A DNA stretch of 64,000 nucleotides from Echinococcus granulosus (lineage: Eukaryota > Platyhelminthes > Cestoda > Cyclophyllidea > Taeniidae): positions 541,069-605,068 of the forward strand of contig NW_020170392.1 in the NCBI RefSeq assembly GCF_000524195.1, read 5' to 3'. The notes beneath the pieces are model-generated. The model was not told the DNA's origin and did not search any database. It worked only from the letters and a program-made list of their open reading frames with translations. Positions 50,988 through 62,897 of this stretch are shown in pieces. The position numbers and the translations under genes are program-made. Positions within the stretch are counted from its first letter, which is position 1. Each line of letters begins with the position of its first letter.

Positions 50988-53900
50988 ATGAATTGCGTGT
51001 CAGGAGGCGGCAGGAGCAGAGCTAGAGTGCCCTCGCCCGTTAATTCTCCTCATCTTTTGCCTGTCTGGCCTTTTCCCAGCGCGGACAGGCACGCGCGTGT
51101 CTGCCCTTCGCGGGAGGATTGGCCACGGACTTGTGCGTCTATTGATTCACTTCAGCGTTGGTATTGCGTGCGTGCGTACGCATGTGCGCGTCCACGCCTA
51201 TCAGTTCAGCGTGTGTCCGTAGGACGGACTAAGTTTGTCCCTACCACCCTCCGGTTCTGTGGTGAACTTCTGCCTTCGGTGGCATCTGACGTTTGTCGGC
51301 ATAGGTTGACGGACGAAATTCTGTCCCGTTCAGCTGTGAGTCAACGGGCAGCAACACTGGTGACGATAACCAGTCCCCATGGAGGCACTACAACTGGTGC
51401 TGTGGTAGGCACGCTAGGGCCACCACCATCTCAAGTCACTCCCATTGCTCCCGTCTCCACCGCACAACCAGTCATCATGCCTCTGCAGACCACCCCTCGG
51501 CCCTCTGATCCCTCTGCCTTACAACCACCGCCGACGTCCTCAAAACCTGACGGCTCGTGCGATCCCTGTCCTCCGCTCATAACCACGACCGCTGGTGCCG
51601 TTTCCTCTAATTCCGCTTGCGCTCCCAATGGCCACATTCTTGTGAGTTAAGCAGACACTATTCCTCCCACAAGGAGCCGCAGCTAATCTACTCTCTCCCT
51701 CACCTCAGACTGCTGCTGGCCTCGAATGCGTGGATATGAAACCGGACCCGGTGGCATGTTTGGCTCGAGTGGGTGTCGATGAACCTCCCGCCATCTTCGG
51801 CGCTCCTTCCACCACCACCACCACCGTAGCCGCGGATTTCGGTGCTTCTGCCAACACCCCACTCAATTTCCTCTCTGCCACAGCCGCTGCAGCTCCCACT
51901 GAGCCCCTGCCCTCCTCACCACCCGCCTCCACAACAACGTCCACTGATAACATCGTTGTCCCCATCTCCGCTGCTCCTATCGCTGCTACCTCCGCCACGA
52001 CGACAGCTGTAGTGGCAGCGACACCGGCAGCTGTGGTGGTAATGAAGGCAACCTCGGGGAATGAGGGTGATAGCGGTAGTGGTAGTGGTGGTGGGACTGC
52101 TGGCAGCGGCCCCTATCAGTGCATGCATTGCGGCAAGGAGTTTAGGGTGTTGCGCTACTTGGAGAAGCACAAGCGGATTCACACGGGGGAGAAGCCCTAT
52201 CAGTGCTGCTTCTGTGGTCGCCTCTTCAATGACTGGCCTAATATGAATCGCCATAAACGCATCCATACTGGTTAGTTGCAACTAATTATCTTACATCACA
52301 GCATATGTACGTCTGACTTCTGGCCAAAATTGATGACTTATTTCGCTGATCCGTGGATTAGTCCTTTACGGCAAAAGTCAGTTATGCACCGTCTGTGTAG
52401 TCGCTTTTTATCTCTACGCATTCAAATCTACACGATTTTGAATATGTAAATGAACATAGCCACCATGGTCACTCGCCGAATTGTTGAAAGCTGTTTAATA
52501 CAACCTTAACCTTAATGCACTTGAGGCTATTTCACAGCGGTTTATCCAACGTTCCGTTGAGTTTACAGGTAATCACGTGTCATATGTGTAGTTGTGCTGG
52601 CACGTACTTGTGCGACAATGTCTAAGTAGTTGACGATGGTCAAATATCCATCTGTCATAAAAGAAAGTTTTTTCAGAACTGCATTATTCAGGCGTTTCAC
52701 CCTCGAAGTAGCTAACCCAATGCTACAAAACAAGCAAATCTCATCCAAACACATGAATCTGACTATCTTCTCATAAGTACTCTTATTTATTCACAGGTTA
52801 CTCATTATTCAATTTCCCAGGATGTGTTGTTTTCTTACAATTTTGGGATTTTGATTGCTGGCACAGCCGATTATCAGCCGTTTGAAACGGATATAGTCTT
52901 TGTTTATTTTGTAGCGGAATGCTGAAGAGGTCACGTTCATAATGTAGTTTCTTAACCTTGTGATCACCTTTTGGGTCAGCTGCAGTTTTTTGGTGCGTTG
53001 CACTGGAGCCAAGACCTCAGTGGCTTACTGCCGCTGACTTACCAGATACCCACTTTTATTTTGATATGAGTCAATCTATTCATCACTTCAAGTAATTTGT
53101 TTACGGAAAATGGAGTGTTTGTTAAAATGTGTGCACTTACCCCACGATGGGTAGCTATCTATCATTTTTACACGGTAATTCATCATGTAAAAATTGGTTT
53201 TCTCATTAGTGTTCTGCTTAAATGAATTCTACATCGAATTCATATATTTGGCATCTGAATCATCTCAGGCGACGTTTTAAGACTTAAGGATCTGGAAGTG
53301 CCTTATGCTCATTCAAGAGGCTGAGGAGATCGAATCCATGGTCATCCTCCTGGCTCGATCGGCATAGAGTAGTGTGTTATTGTGTCAATCCAAATCAGAA
53401 ACGGAAGTCATGTACCCTTGGGTTCTATCCGTCAAAGTTGTCTGAGTTCAGACGGATTAAGTGATTGACAAAGCCGGCGTAGTGAAATATGCTAGTGAAT
53501 CTAATATCTTTCTACTACTTTTTGCCTCTAACCCTTCTTTATTCCGAAGGACTAGGGGGGTTTCGTTAGGTGTAGAAGAATTAAACGTTTATCTTCACCT
53601 GTTTAGGTGAGCGTCCGTACAGGTGCTCGGTGTGCACAAAGACCTTTTCTCAGCCTGCTGTCTACAACGAACACGTGAAGCGGCACACGGGGGAGCGACC
53701 CTACGTGTGTACGGTGTGCTCCAAGGGCTTCCCTCGCGCAGCCCGTCTCGTCGTCCACATGCGCGTGCACACCGGTGAGAAGCCTTACCGCTGCCACGTC
53801 TGCGATCGTCGCTTCAGCCAGCCTCACCACCTCTCTACTCACATGTAAGTCTCCGACTTCTTCTAAGGCCTTTCTGATCACCAATGGTTGGGTTTTGTGG

Positions 53901-56900
53901 AATACTTGAGTGTAACTCAGTGCAAATTGTGCCATCAATGTGGATCGCCGGCTCCATAAAAGTTCCATTTCTATTATCAGCCGTTTTTTACTTTTCTAGA
54001 CCTTTTAAGTAAGTCAGAAATTTGTGTTCGACTGATGTCTATGCAAAACTGTAAACCTTTTTTATTGCTTGAAACGTGCTTTGAGGCCTAGTTGGATGCC
54101 TTATTTAGTCCCTTGCTGAATAGCACAGTCTATGAGTTACTAGTACAAAGAGAAATATAGATGAAAGTTATTTGGCAACTCCTTTCCACTATCTCAATTC
54201 TTTAAAGCGTTCATTCAAGTTTTGGAAGGTGCAAACAAAGTGCTTTCGTAGTGGTCTTCCGATCCACTTACGGTTGGATTTCTTTGTCTTTCCCTCATTT
54301 AGAAGATCATTCATTGCTAAGCATCTGTTGCAGCAACTGATAGGCAAGTTTTCATCTCTTCCTGGGGAAACCCCTTTTTTGGTAATACCAACAAAATCCC
54401 CTCAAAGAAGTAAGTCTCTTTTTCGATTTTGAAGAAGTGCCTTCGAAGGGTGATTGAGTTTTTGTTCAAATGGCCTCATTCATTACCAATCTGTGCTAAC
54501 ACAGGTGCAGATATCCAAAAGTTCTCCACAAATGTCTCTGCATTAAAATTCGTTCATACCAAGGATCCATTCTGGCTTTGAAAAGTGTGAATTAAATCCC
54601 ATCATACCAATTAAAACGAAGTGGTATGCGTCTCAGCAATGTATTTGGACTTCTTTTCTGCTTTTGCATCGACATACAGCACGGTGCTGCCCGATTTCCT
54701 CCCCTCTTAGCTGAGTGAAAACCCAATTTACTCGTTCCTTTTCCCTCAAATGCAATCCTTCATACTATTCCATTACCGCGTCTTTTAAGTTGGTTTTCTT
54801 GAAAGGCCGTGATTCTTCGGAAATTGATTTGTTATAGGAAGCGGGAAATGTCGCAGACTGTTGTATTAGGACCGTGTGATCCGTATTGCAAAATGTCCCC
54901 AGAAGTTCGTTGAGAACACCACCTCGGTCTGATCTATACTTCCCAGTTCAATGCGCGCATGCGTGTGTGAAACCGAATACGATGAATCAGTTCACTAAGT
55001 AACAGTAGCAGGACCCTTTCGTTCAAGCCAATGTCATGTGGCATAAATTGTACTTTTCAGTGCCTAATGATTCGTGTATCGAAGGTAATTACGCTGTATG
55101 GTAATTTTTGTGGGAGATTTTCAAAGATCGTCATTTTATATACGCAACTTTTCTACCTGATAAAGAATCAGTCGTGGTTTTTGGAGCCAACTGTGAATTG
55201 TTAAATGACCTTCTTTGAAGAGAATATTTGAATTTGGTGGCAATTAGCTTAAAAGTAACCTTGCTTTCATTCATTTCTAATCATACTAGCGTATCACTTT
55301 TGAGGAGGGTAATTTTCATTATTCATCCTCTTAAATGGCCAAATGGCATTAGCGTGCCGTTTTTTACGGAGGGCAAACAAGAAAATTCACAAATGCCTGT
55401 TTAATCATCATTCTTTAACCTTCCTTAAACTAATGCCTATTTAGTCGCATTCACTCCGAGGACCGTCCCTTCCGCTTTTCGCTTCGCGACAGCACGGCGA
55501 GTGGTTCAGCGAATTCGCGACGCCATCGGAGACAGGCGAATCACACGACTGATCCCATTACTCCTGCCACCGCTGATGCTACTGCGACCCTCTCCCAGGG
55601 AACTCGAGTCAAGCATCTTAGTAATCCCACTGCCACTGAAGCATCACCAACAGGTGGCCAGAGGAAAGTTCTTGCTGTGGATGCAGGAGGAAGCGTTGGA
55701 ACCGAGGAGAGTAGCGGTGTTTGCTCTGGCGAATCAGCCCTCCATCCTGAATGTAAGTCCGTTTCAGGGCTTTCTCATCACTTTTCTGTTGTCCTCATTA
55801 CTTCGCAGAAAAGGAATTCACTCTCTTGTTTTGTTTTGAATGTAAGTCTCAGGGATGAAAGCAGATTGTTTCCTTTCCCTACTCGGTACCTAGTCACCAC
55901 CCTTCTGTTTCTTCTAGAACTTTTTTTGCACTAGCCTTAATTATAGTTCGCATAGTTGTACCGTCGTATTTTCCTTCTGATGCGCAATTTTAGATGTTCC
56001 AATTATTTCTCTATTTCAAGTGGTTTTTCTCACAGTTAGTAACTATCCTAATTTTTCTCCCCATTACGCTTTTTTTCATAAACCTTGGTGCTAATTCCTA
56101 ATCGTCCTAGTTTCTCAACCTATAAACGTGGAACCAATTATCGAGATGCCTATTTGTCTTGCAAAAATTTTCACAAATTTGAAAAGAATGAATGATGATT
56201 TGTTGACCTGTCGGTCAACGCTACATTGGCATTGGAGTTGAAACTGAAAACGTGAGGCTGGAACCGTGCAATAGGCCTCATCGGAGCACGTGGGCGCACT
56301 GCTCTAATCCATTTTGTCTACTTTAGCAAGCGAGTCTCTCCTCTCTCAAGACGGTGAACTTCAGGCATCGACGAGCTCATCAGTGGAGACGTCCCGCGAT
56401 GCTGGGGGAGGGGAGGGGGTAGGCCTAACGAGTTCAACACCCCTTTCAACGTCTGGTGTCGCTGTAGCATCGCCGGGCAGCACGGAGGCCACCAGGGCCA
56501 CTGCCACTTCAAATCCTGCTGTTGCTTCAGCTGCTGCAGGTCTCACCGTCTCCGAAGACTTTTGTTCTCAACCCCCGCCATCCATTTTTGATGCGAATGG
56601 AACCATCTATATCAGTACGGTAGGCAACTTTTTTGGCAAATTCCCATGCACGAGAACCTGTACAAGTAGTTGTATCCATCGTTAATCTTATAGCTGTTGT
56701 AATGTTTGGTAAGTTTGTATTTTATGGAAACAATGACAGGTTAATCTCAAGCTCTTATTTCTCCTACTAGATTGCATTAAGAGACCGCCAACTAATCATT
56801 TGTTAGCTTCCTGTCTGCCCTAACAACATCACGGAATCACTTAGTGTACAAATCACCATAATGGGAACTTTTGATTCTAGATAAGGTCTGCCTTAACACT

Positions 56901-57658
56901 CCCTCATAAATTGCGATTATTTTATTATGGTGCCAAAATTTTACACTGTCACTTTTTCTTTGTTGTCACTTTTTTTCATTTTATCAATCAGGTGGATGTA
57001 TTATTGTAGGTCGATGTTTTGACCTCTATAAAAATTGGGCATAACTTTGAAAATGCTGTTTAATTAATTTTGGTGAATCTCCGGGTTTAAAAAACTAAAG
57101 AGTAACGGTGGAGGTAATCTGTGAATGTGATCACTTTAGGTGGACGGGACCGCAGCGATTTCCGGCGGCGTGACTACAGCCCTTGTGCCAGCAACTACAA
57201 CAATCACCTCCACTCTACCGCAAATCCAGATCCATCCACAGCCACAGCCGGCAGCGGCAGCCTTTGCTACCACGGCTGCTGCCTTTTCTGGCGATCCCCA
57301 CCACTTGCAGCCTCAAGGTCCCATCCAGATCTGCTACTCCACCTCCCCCGCTGCTACCGCCAGTCCCAGCACCACCGACCCCACGACAATCATTCTGCCC
57401 TCCTCCTCCGAGTCCCAGTTGTTCGGTCCGATGCTGGTGCCCATCGGCACTGCGTCGACTCCCACACCTCTCTCCCCTCCGCAATCACTCACTCCCGCCT
57501 TCCCCTACGCCACCACTGCCACCGCTGCCGCTGTCAACCCCCCCGCCGCATTCCAGACGACACATACACTGCCCTCACAGGCAGTGGTAACCAAGTCTGA
57601 GGCCGTGACCTCTTCAAATGCTTCGATGGAGGCCTCCTCCATTGCTGCTGATGTGTAG
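50988..57658 (+). CDS. C2H2 zinc-finger transcription factor, five fingers
   Basis: Six exons: 50988-51641, 51709-52270, 53607-53844, 55445-55752, 56327-56619 and 57140-57658, all in phase, about 857 aa. Five tandem Cys2His2 fingers lie at about residues 354-376, 382-404, 410-432, 438-460 and 466-488, joined by TGEKPY/TGERPY linkers. Finger 1 is YQCMHCGKEF..., and finger 5 is split by an intron so that its last HIRIH is completed by exon 4. The flanks are low-complexity, rich in Ala, Thr, Ser and Pro, as in many activation or repression domains. Finger 2 has an unusual YQCCFCG start. The DNA target is unknown and no orthologue is claimed. The start codon is the first ATG of a long GC-rich exon; residues 1 to about 120 are Arg/Cys-rich and may be 5' UTR, with the true start further in. 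AATAAA is at 57886-57891. Confidence 0.85.
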
Positions 57659-58780
57659 CTTTTGCCGGCGGTCGTGTCGCATTGTGTGTATATAGATGCA
57701 TGCTCCATCACACCCTTTCCTCTCGCTCGATCAGCCGATTACTACATCCCATCTTTTTATGCTTCTCTCCGCGTGTTCGTGTGTTGTGTGCACTTCGTTG
57801 GCGATTTGTACTGAACGCGTTTACTGAGTGTGGAGTGAGCATGAGTTCGGATAGCGCATACTCTGTTAGATAAAACATTTTGGCGAATAAAAGCGCTATT
57901 GTGCGGTTTTCAGTCGATTCGATGTGCACTTTGCGGCGTTTTTTTCCATCAGGTTCAATTGTTATGCTTGCTCGGGTGTGTGGTGGACTTATGTACGGTC
58001 ATACTGAGGTTAATTCACCGCCCATTTGCCGTGTTTTACTGTTAGACGGCTACAAGTCGTGAGTGGGATGGGTGGTTCTGGATGGACATTGTTAGTCGGT
58101 TGTAGAACGGCTCTCATAGGTCTGCGATTGGTGCCATTGGGGCGATTCATCCCTTTGGGGGGGGGGGGGGACTCCTGCTGTCGGTTGGATGGGGAAGGTA
58201 TGACGACGAACAGTTGGCGTGTGTGCAAACAATGCTTGTGGGGAAGTTCTGAGGCGCTACATAATTAGCTTGATAAAGCTTACAGCATTGTTCAATGAGT
58301 TGCAGTCATGGATGCGACTGTATTGGTTTGACAACTCAACTCTGTTATTGACAACAGGGGAACTCTACTTCGGTCTTCACGAGTTGTAATTCCGCTCCAC
58401 CGTGTTAACTTTGCATCATGTCAGTAGCATCTCAGTCCATTCGAATGCCGGCAATATGTGTACGGACTAGCTACGTTGCCAATTTTAGTCAGCAAGAGGT
58501 GACAACCTCTCAATGTGAGTCAAATTAATCAAATTTTAAAATATGATTATCGAAAGTTAAAACGGGAGTAAATGATGCTTTTGAGTGAGATCGATGTCAA
58601 AAAATAAAACTTAAGCGCAAAACGCCTTAAAAAGACCAAAAATGAGGATTGAAAATCATATTAGACAGCTGGGTTGCCAAAGAAACCGTGTTTAAATTTG
58701 CAATATGGAATCGCCAGGTTCGTTTGTTTGAATCAATAGCTTCGGCCGCGAACCACTCTCGAGAGGAATCACGATTAACG
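57659..58780. other. Zinc-finger 3' UTR and RPS18 upstream region
   Basis: Contains a run of about 13 G near 58157 and, ending near 58261, a fragment GGGGAAGTTCTGAGGCGCTACA that resembles the right end of the TRIM-like terminal repeat (possibly a solo repeat from about 58093). No gene. Confidence 0.4.
57886..57891 (+). promoter_or_regulatory. Polyadenylation signal AATAAA for the zinc-finger gene
   Basis: About 230 bases after the stop codon. Confidence 0.6.
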
Positions 58781-59399
58781 ATGGTTTGCTCGAATTCGAT
58801 CTTCTAGTTTGGTTTCTTTTTAAGGCTTTAATGCTTCCCGAGAAGTTCCAGCACATTCTCCGTGTAATGAACACCAACATTGATGGCCAAAGAAAAATCG
58901 CCTACGCTCTTACCGCGATTAAGGGTGTCGGTCGTCGTTATGCCACAGTTGTATGCAAAAAGGCCGACGTCGATGTCCGCAAGCGAGCTGGTGAACTGAC
59001 CGAGGATGAAATTGAAAAGATCGTAACTGTGATGGCCAATCCTCGCCAGTATAAGATTCCTGATTGGTTCCTCAACAGGCAAAAGGATATCGAGGATGGC
59101 AAGCACACACAGCTCCTCGCTCAGGGTTTGGACAGTAAGCTTCGTGAGGATTTGGAGCGCTTAAAGAAGATCCGTGCTCATCGCGGTTTGCGACACTACT
59201 GGGGGTACGTTTAGCCTGTACTTGACTTAAATGGCAAGACGAGGTCCTAGCTATCTATTTCGCCGTGCGTTTGGTCTCGAGTCAAATCAACTTCTAAGAA
59301 CCTTTTTCGCATTTTTGTTACAGTCTCCGTGTGCGTGGTCAGCACACCAAGACTACCGGTCGTCGCGGTCGCACCGTCGGTGTATCTAAGAAGAAATAA
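58781..59399 (+). CDS. RPS18: 40S ribosomal protein S18
   Basis: Three exons: 58781-58783 (the ATG alone), 58825-59204 and 59324-59399, giving 152 aa, the same length as human RPS18. The sequence begins [20 protein letters not shown] and contains the S13/S18 signatures [38 protein letters not shown] [16 protein letters not shown] and the basic tail [15 protein letters not shown]. It belongs to the head of the small subunit near the decoding site. Starting at 58786 would add non-conserved residues; splicing the 41-nt intron 58784-58824 gives the conserved N-terminus exactly. AATAAA is at 59408-59413, so the 3' UTR is very short, as usual for ribosomal protein genes. Confidence 0.97.
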
Positions 59400-59407
59400 T
59401 TTTCTGT

Positions 59408-59413
59408 AATAAA
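59408..59413 (+). promoter_or_regulatory. Polyadenylation signal AATAAA for RPS18
   Basis: Nine bases after the stop codon. Confidence 0.75.
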
Positions 59414-59837
59414 GTGCCATTTTGGACCTATTTACTTGTTACCGCGTGGCTGAAATTGGTGATTTCATCCAGTCATTCAGTGAGGTTCTTGCAGGTACTC
59501 GCTGGAGTTATCTTTAGGTTCATTGCTTTGATAATGTGATTTTAAATGGCTTCTCCAATGTGGGATATTCAACCATGGTCAAGAAAAGACCAAAGAGTTG
59601 TTTATTTTGCCTTTTGGGTCTCAGTACCCTAGAAATGATTAGCCCCGTTCTTGTGAAATGGTTTTGGGTTTTCCTAGTAAGCGCACCGCGCGATTTTTTC
59701 GGAGAATTTTTCTGGTTCGGCTCGCCTCGGGACTTTGTAGAACCCCATTGAAGCTTGGCTGTTTTGCTGAAATGAAAAATTTTTACTTTTACCTCGCCCA
59801 TCAAATGGTCACATCTGATGAGTTGTGTTTGACGGAG

Positions 59838-59843
59838 TTTATT
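59838..59843 (-). promoter_or_regulatory. Polyadenylation signal AATAAA for the aldolase-like gene
   Basis: TTTATT on the plus strand, about 65 bases past the minus-strand stop codon at 59906-59908. Confidence 0.6.
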
Positions 59844-59905
59844 CGTTGGAACTTATGGCGGGTGGATTGTCTTGGCTGTTTAAATTTATGGTGAGCGTAA
59901 ATGAG

Positions 59906-62646
59906 TTAATAGGCGTAGTTGGCAACGTAAAATGATCTGTCTCCGGTGGGGAATTTCTTCATGCCCCGGTAGCGACCCATGGATGCTTCAGAGTTATGCT
60001 AAAAGTGGAAAATTGTTCTGCGTTTAGCCTGTCGTAAGTTTCTCATTTGGGGTCTTCCTACGGACACTTCTCAATACTTGGGTCTGTACTTTGGCGGTCT
60101 TAGGTTATGTCCATATTCTGATGGGATTGTGGTTTCGTCGTCACCTTTGCACATGGTTACTTATTGCAAGTTAAGAGCTTAATTTGTGATCCTTACCCTC
60201 GCCAGCCGCATGAGGACGCACTGAGCGTTGGGGATGTTGTCGTCCACGCCCTTCCAAGCAGTGAGAACTGCGTTGTGCATGGCCCTTCCAAAGCTAAACG
60301 TCAGAGCCCATGGTCTCTTGCTCTCTATCGTGTTAATTGCGTTCAGGTTTAGCGTCGCGTCATTCTCAGAGAGACCGCCTGATAGGAATAGGATACCTGA
60401 AGGAAAGATAGTTTTGATGAATGGGCTAGAAAGCGGCACAAGACCTGTCCGTAGTTCAAATGTGCGTGGTGGGTGCACTAACCAGGGACCGCTGGCGGCA
60501 CTGTGCGTTGAAGGACCTCGAGGGTAGTTTTTGCATTGTCCTCGACGCTAGACTGGCAGCAGCTGGTATGTCCGGCGCGAACAAAGTTTGTCTCTATGAG
60601 AAGGCCCTCCAGGAAAATATGGTGGTCCTGAAGAGCTTTGAATACGTAGGAGAGAACCTCTTGGTATGCCCTTTGTGCAGTTTTTATGTTGTGGTTGCCC
60701 TCGGTAACCACCTCTGGCTCAATCAACGGTACCAAGCCGGCCTGTGAGAGAAGTGCGGTTTTAGAAGAGTACAAATTTGCCAAACTTACTCCACTGTTTA
60801 AACGATATTTTGCGGGATGTTCAGACCGTCACCGAGGTGTCGTAGTTCTTTTTAAAGTTTAAGTTTCGAGATTTGACTCAAGACTTGCCTAATCAGAACT
60901 CCCAAGACCATTTGCTTAAGTTGTTTTGAAGGGTAGCGTTACAGACTTATACGTGCTTTTACGATGTATTAACGGAGACTGAGATCTTTGACTGACTTTC
61001 AGCATACATTAAGGTTTAACTGTAAGCACATCAACCGACTGACCACTTGGCTGATCGCGGCGTAGCGGGCGAGCACATTGGCGATTTCAATGAGAGCGAG
61101 GTGGGAGGGTGTGGGTGCGGAGATCTTGAAGACACAGCGCCATTTAGCAAACCGACAGCCTCGCCGACGGTACTCCTCACAGCGCCGAGCTAGCTCGTCT
61201 AGGCCCTCCGTGGTACACTCATCAAAAGTGCCCGGGAGCACGACAAACTCCCTGTTCACCTTGATGCCCGGAATGATATGCCGATTCTGTGAACGACACA
61301 AAAATGAAAATAGGTTGCTACTTAATTGTAGATGAGTAGGACCTCTATAGACGAAATTCGGCAAAGGGATGAATCTACGGCCTGTGCATTTTGCATTAAA
61401 TAATTTTCATCTGCTAGTGGAAGTCAGAAGTATGAGGCAATGGAATAAAACTGAGTTTAATTACATTGTACAGCATGTTGATTTGACAGGGAGGTGTAAC
61501 TCATGCAGTCATCTTATGTGAGAAGTGCTGGTAGCACGCAAGATGTTCTTCGTTCAAATCGAAGCACTCATCGGTTTGGTGAGATTGGCCTCTGCGAGGT
61601 CGTCGGTCATCATATGGCTGTAATCGGCTATATTAGCCTTGGGACCCACTACATATAGCCTAAACCTTTATCATAACGATTTGCGATCAGTGGGTAATAA
61701 TTTATCCCTTCATAGTCAACATGGACTTTAGACAACATCATAAAATGGACGAGACTGGAGGGCTTCAGGATTCTCAGACCTCGTATTCGTGCAGATGAAG
61801 CTACCAATAATGGTGTGGGATTGTAATTCACTATTCGCATCCCATTGTGATCCTTACCAGTAAAACTATTTTATTCGCAAATGTCAAGCAGCATTTTGAG
61901 ATGTCAAAATTGGTTCATTCTAATTGCAACTTAGACCACTATTTCCTTGAAATTAAACGCTTTTATTCTTTTTACCAACATAAAGCTATTAACAAACCTT
62001 GTCTGGTGAATCAGTAGCAGGCTAATCTCTACCCTTGATAATTTGAGAACGTAAAGAGAGTAGAATTTATTTTCGTTAAAACGTATAAGAGCTTGGTCAT
62101 TTGGATCATTTGATTTCAAACCAGTCCTAGTCTTTTTCTAGAGTAAACTGCTGTGTAGCATAAAATTGAGGTATTTAAGTCGCCAACCTACCTCCTATTC
62201 TTATTCACTAAATCTATGACACGATAAAAGTGCCAAAGAGCAGTGTCTGAATTTAGTCATCTTCCTAAGGGACGAACTTAACATCAGAGAATAATTTTAG
62301 CTACTTCAGTTTAGCTTACGGTAATCAACTCAATCATGGGTTTTCCATCAGAGGCCTGTTCATTCAGAGACTCAGGATGCATAATGATGCCAGAGATGTA
62401 CTTCTTAATGGAGCAGTCGGTGGCATAGAGTAGTTCTCTATACCTTCGGCGGTTCTCAGGGGTGTTCTCAAGGTTGATGGAAGAGAAGCGGACGCCCAAA
62501 GTGGCCGGCGTCTCGTCAGTGGCCAAAATGCCCTTGCCGCAGATAATTAGTGCATTCGCTGTCGCCTCCAACTCCTCCAACTTGTTCTGCGGCAGGTAGA
62601 TAGGGAACTTTGGGCCTTTCACTTGGCTTGCATCGCACAGCACCAT
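59906..62646 (-). CDS. Class I fructose-bisphosphate aldolase-like protein lacking the Schiff-base lysine
   Basis: Five minus-strand exons: 62320-62646, 61044-61286, 60483-60741, 60197-60396 and 59906-59998, giving 373 aa with start MVLCDASQVKGPKF. The class I aldolase fold is clear: GILATDE, PGIKVNRE, RFAKWRC, VPLIEPE, FLSGGLSE, TFSFGR and the C-terminal Tyr of NYAY. Numbered against rabbit/human aldolase A with an offset of 11, Asp33 (D44), Lys107 (K118), Lys146 (K157), Glu187 (E198), Ser271 and Arg303 are retained. The Schiff-base Lys229 is Glu240 (codon GAG at 60592-60594), and the motif reads LLIETNF instead of LLKPNM. Without that lysine, normal FBP cleavage is not expected, so this looks like a divergent paralogue or pseudoenzyme. 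The reading frame and all splice sites are intact, so it is not a decayed pseudogene. Exon 2 was ended at 61044, because its gtcagt donor keeps the family length. Confidence 0.92.
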
Positions 62647-62897
62647 CCTTCCAGTTAGCCCCCTCTGACCTTAACCGCACAAACCGCTGGAGGTCACGTG
62701 TATCGATTAGTGCCTCTAGACATGCTGGGGAGCTTTATCGGAGTCCATCTTAGTTGCCAATGCATCTAACTTGTTATTAGGAGGAATTAATTTTATTTAC
62801 GAAAAAGTAGTTTTCAATGCTGTCTTATTCATATCTAGCCTTTAAAAATTCATCGCCTTTGCGAAGCCGCATTTGTGAGCCTTAAAAATAGTGGCGG
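62647..62897. other. Upstream region of the aldolase-like gene
   Basis: The 250-bp gap between the minus-strand start codon and the terminal repeat of copy D. It should hold the 5' UTR and promoter; no clear TATA element was identified. Confidence 0.35.

Noticed and set aside
51705..52281. Long minus-strand ORFs opposite the zinc-finger exon 2
   Set aside because: Shadows of the Ala/Thr-rich plus-strand coding sequence, which has the real zinc fingers.
57121..57600. Overlapping plus-frame ORFs of 135-159 aa in the last zinc-finger exon
   Set aside because: Low-complexity His/Pro/Arg frames produced by GC-rich codons; only the frame opening at 57140 joins in phase with the upstream exons.
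58786..58830. N-terminal extension of RPS18 in the unspliced frame
   Set aside because: Its residues are not conserved and the segment has intron ends; splicing gives the canonical protein.
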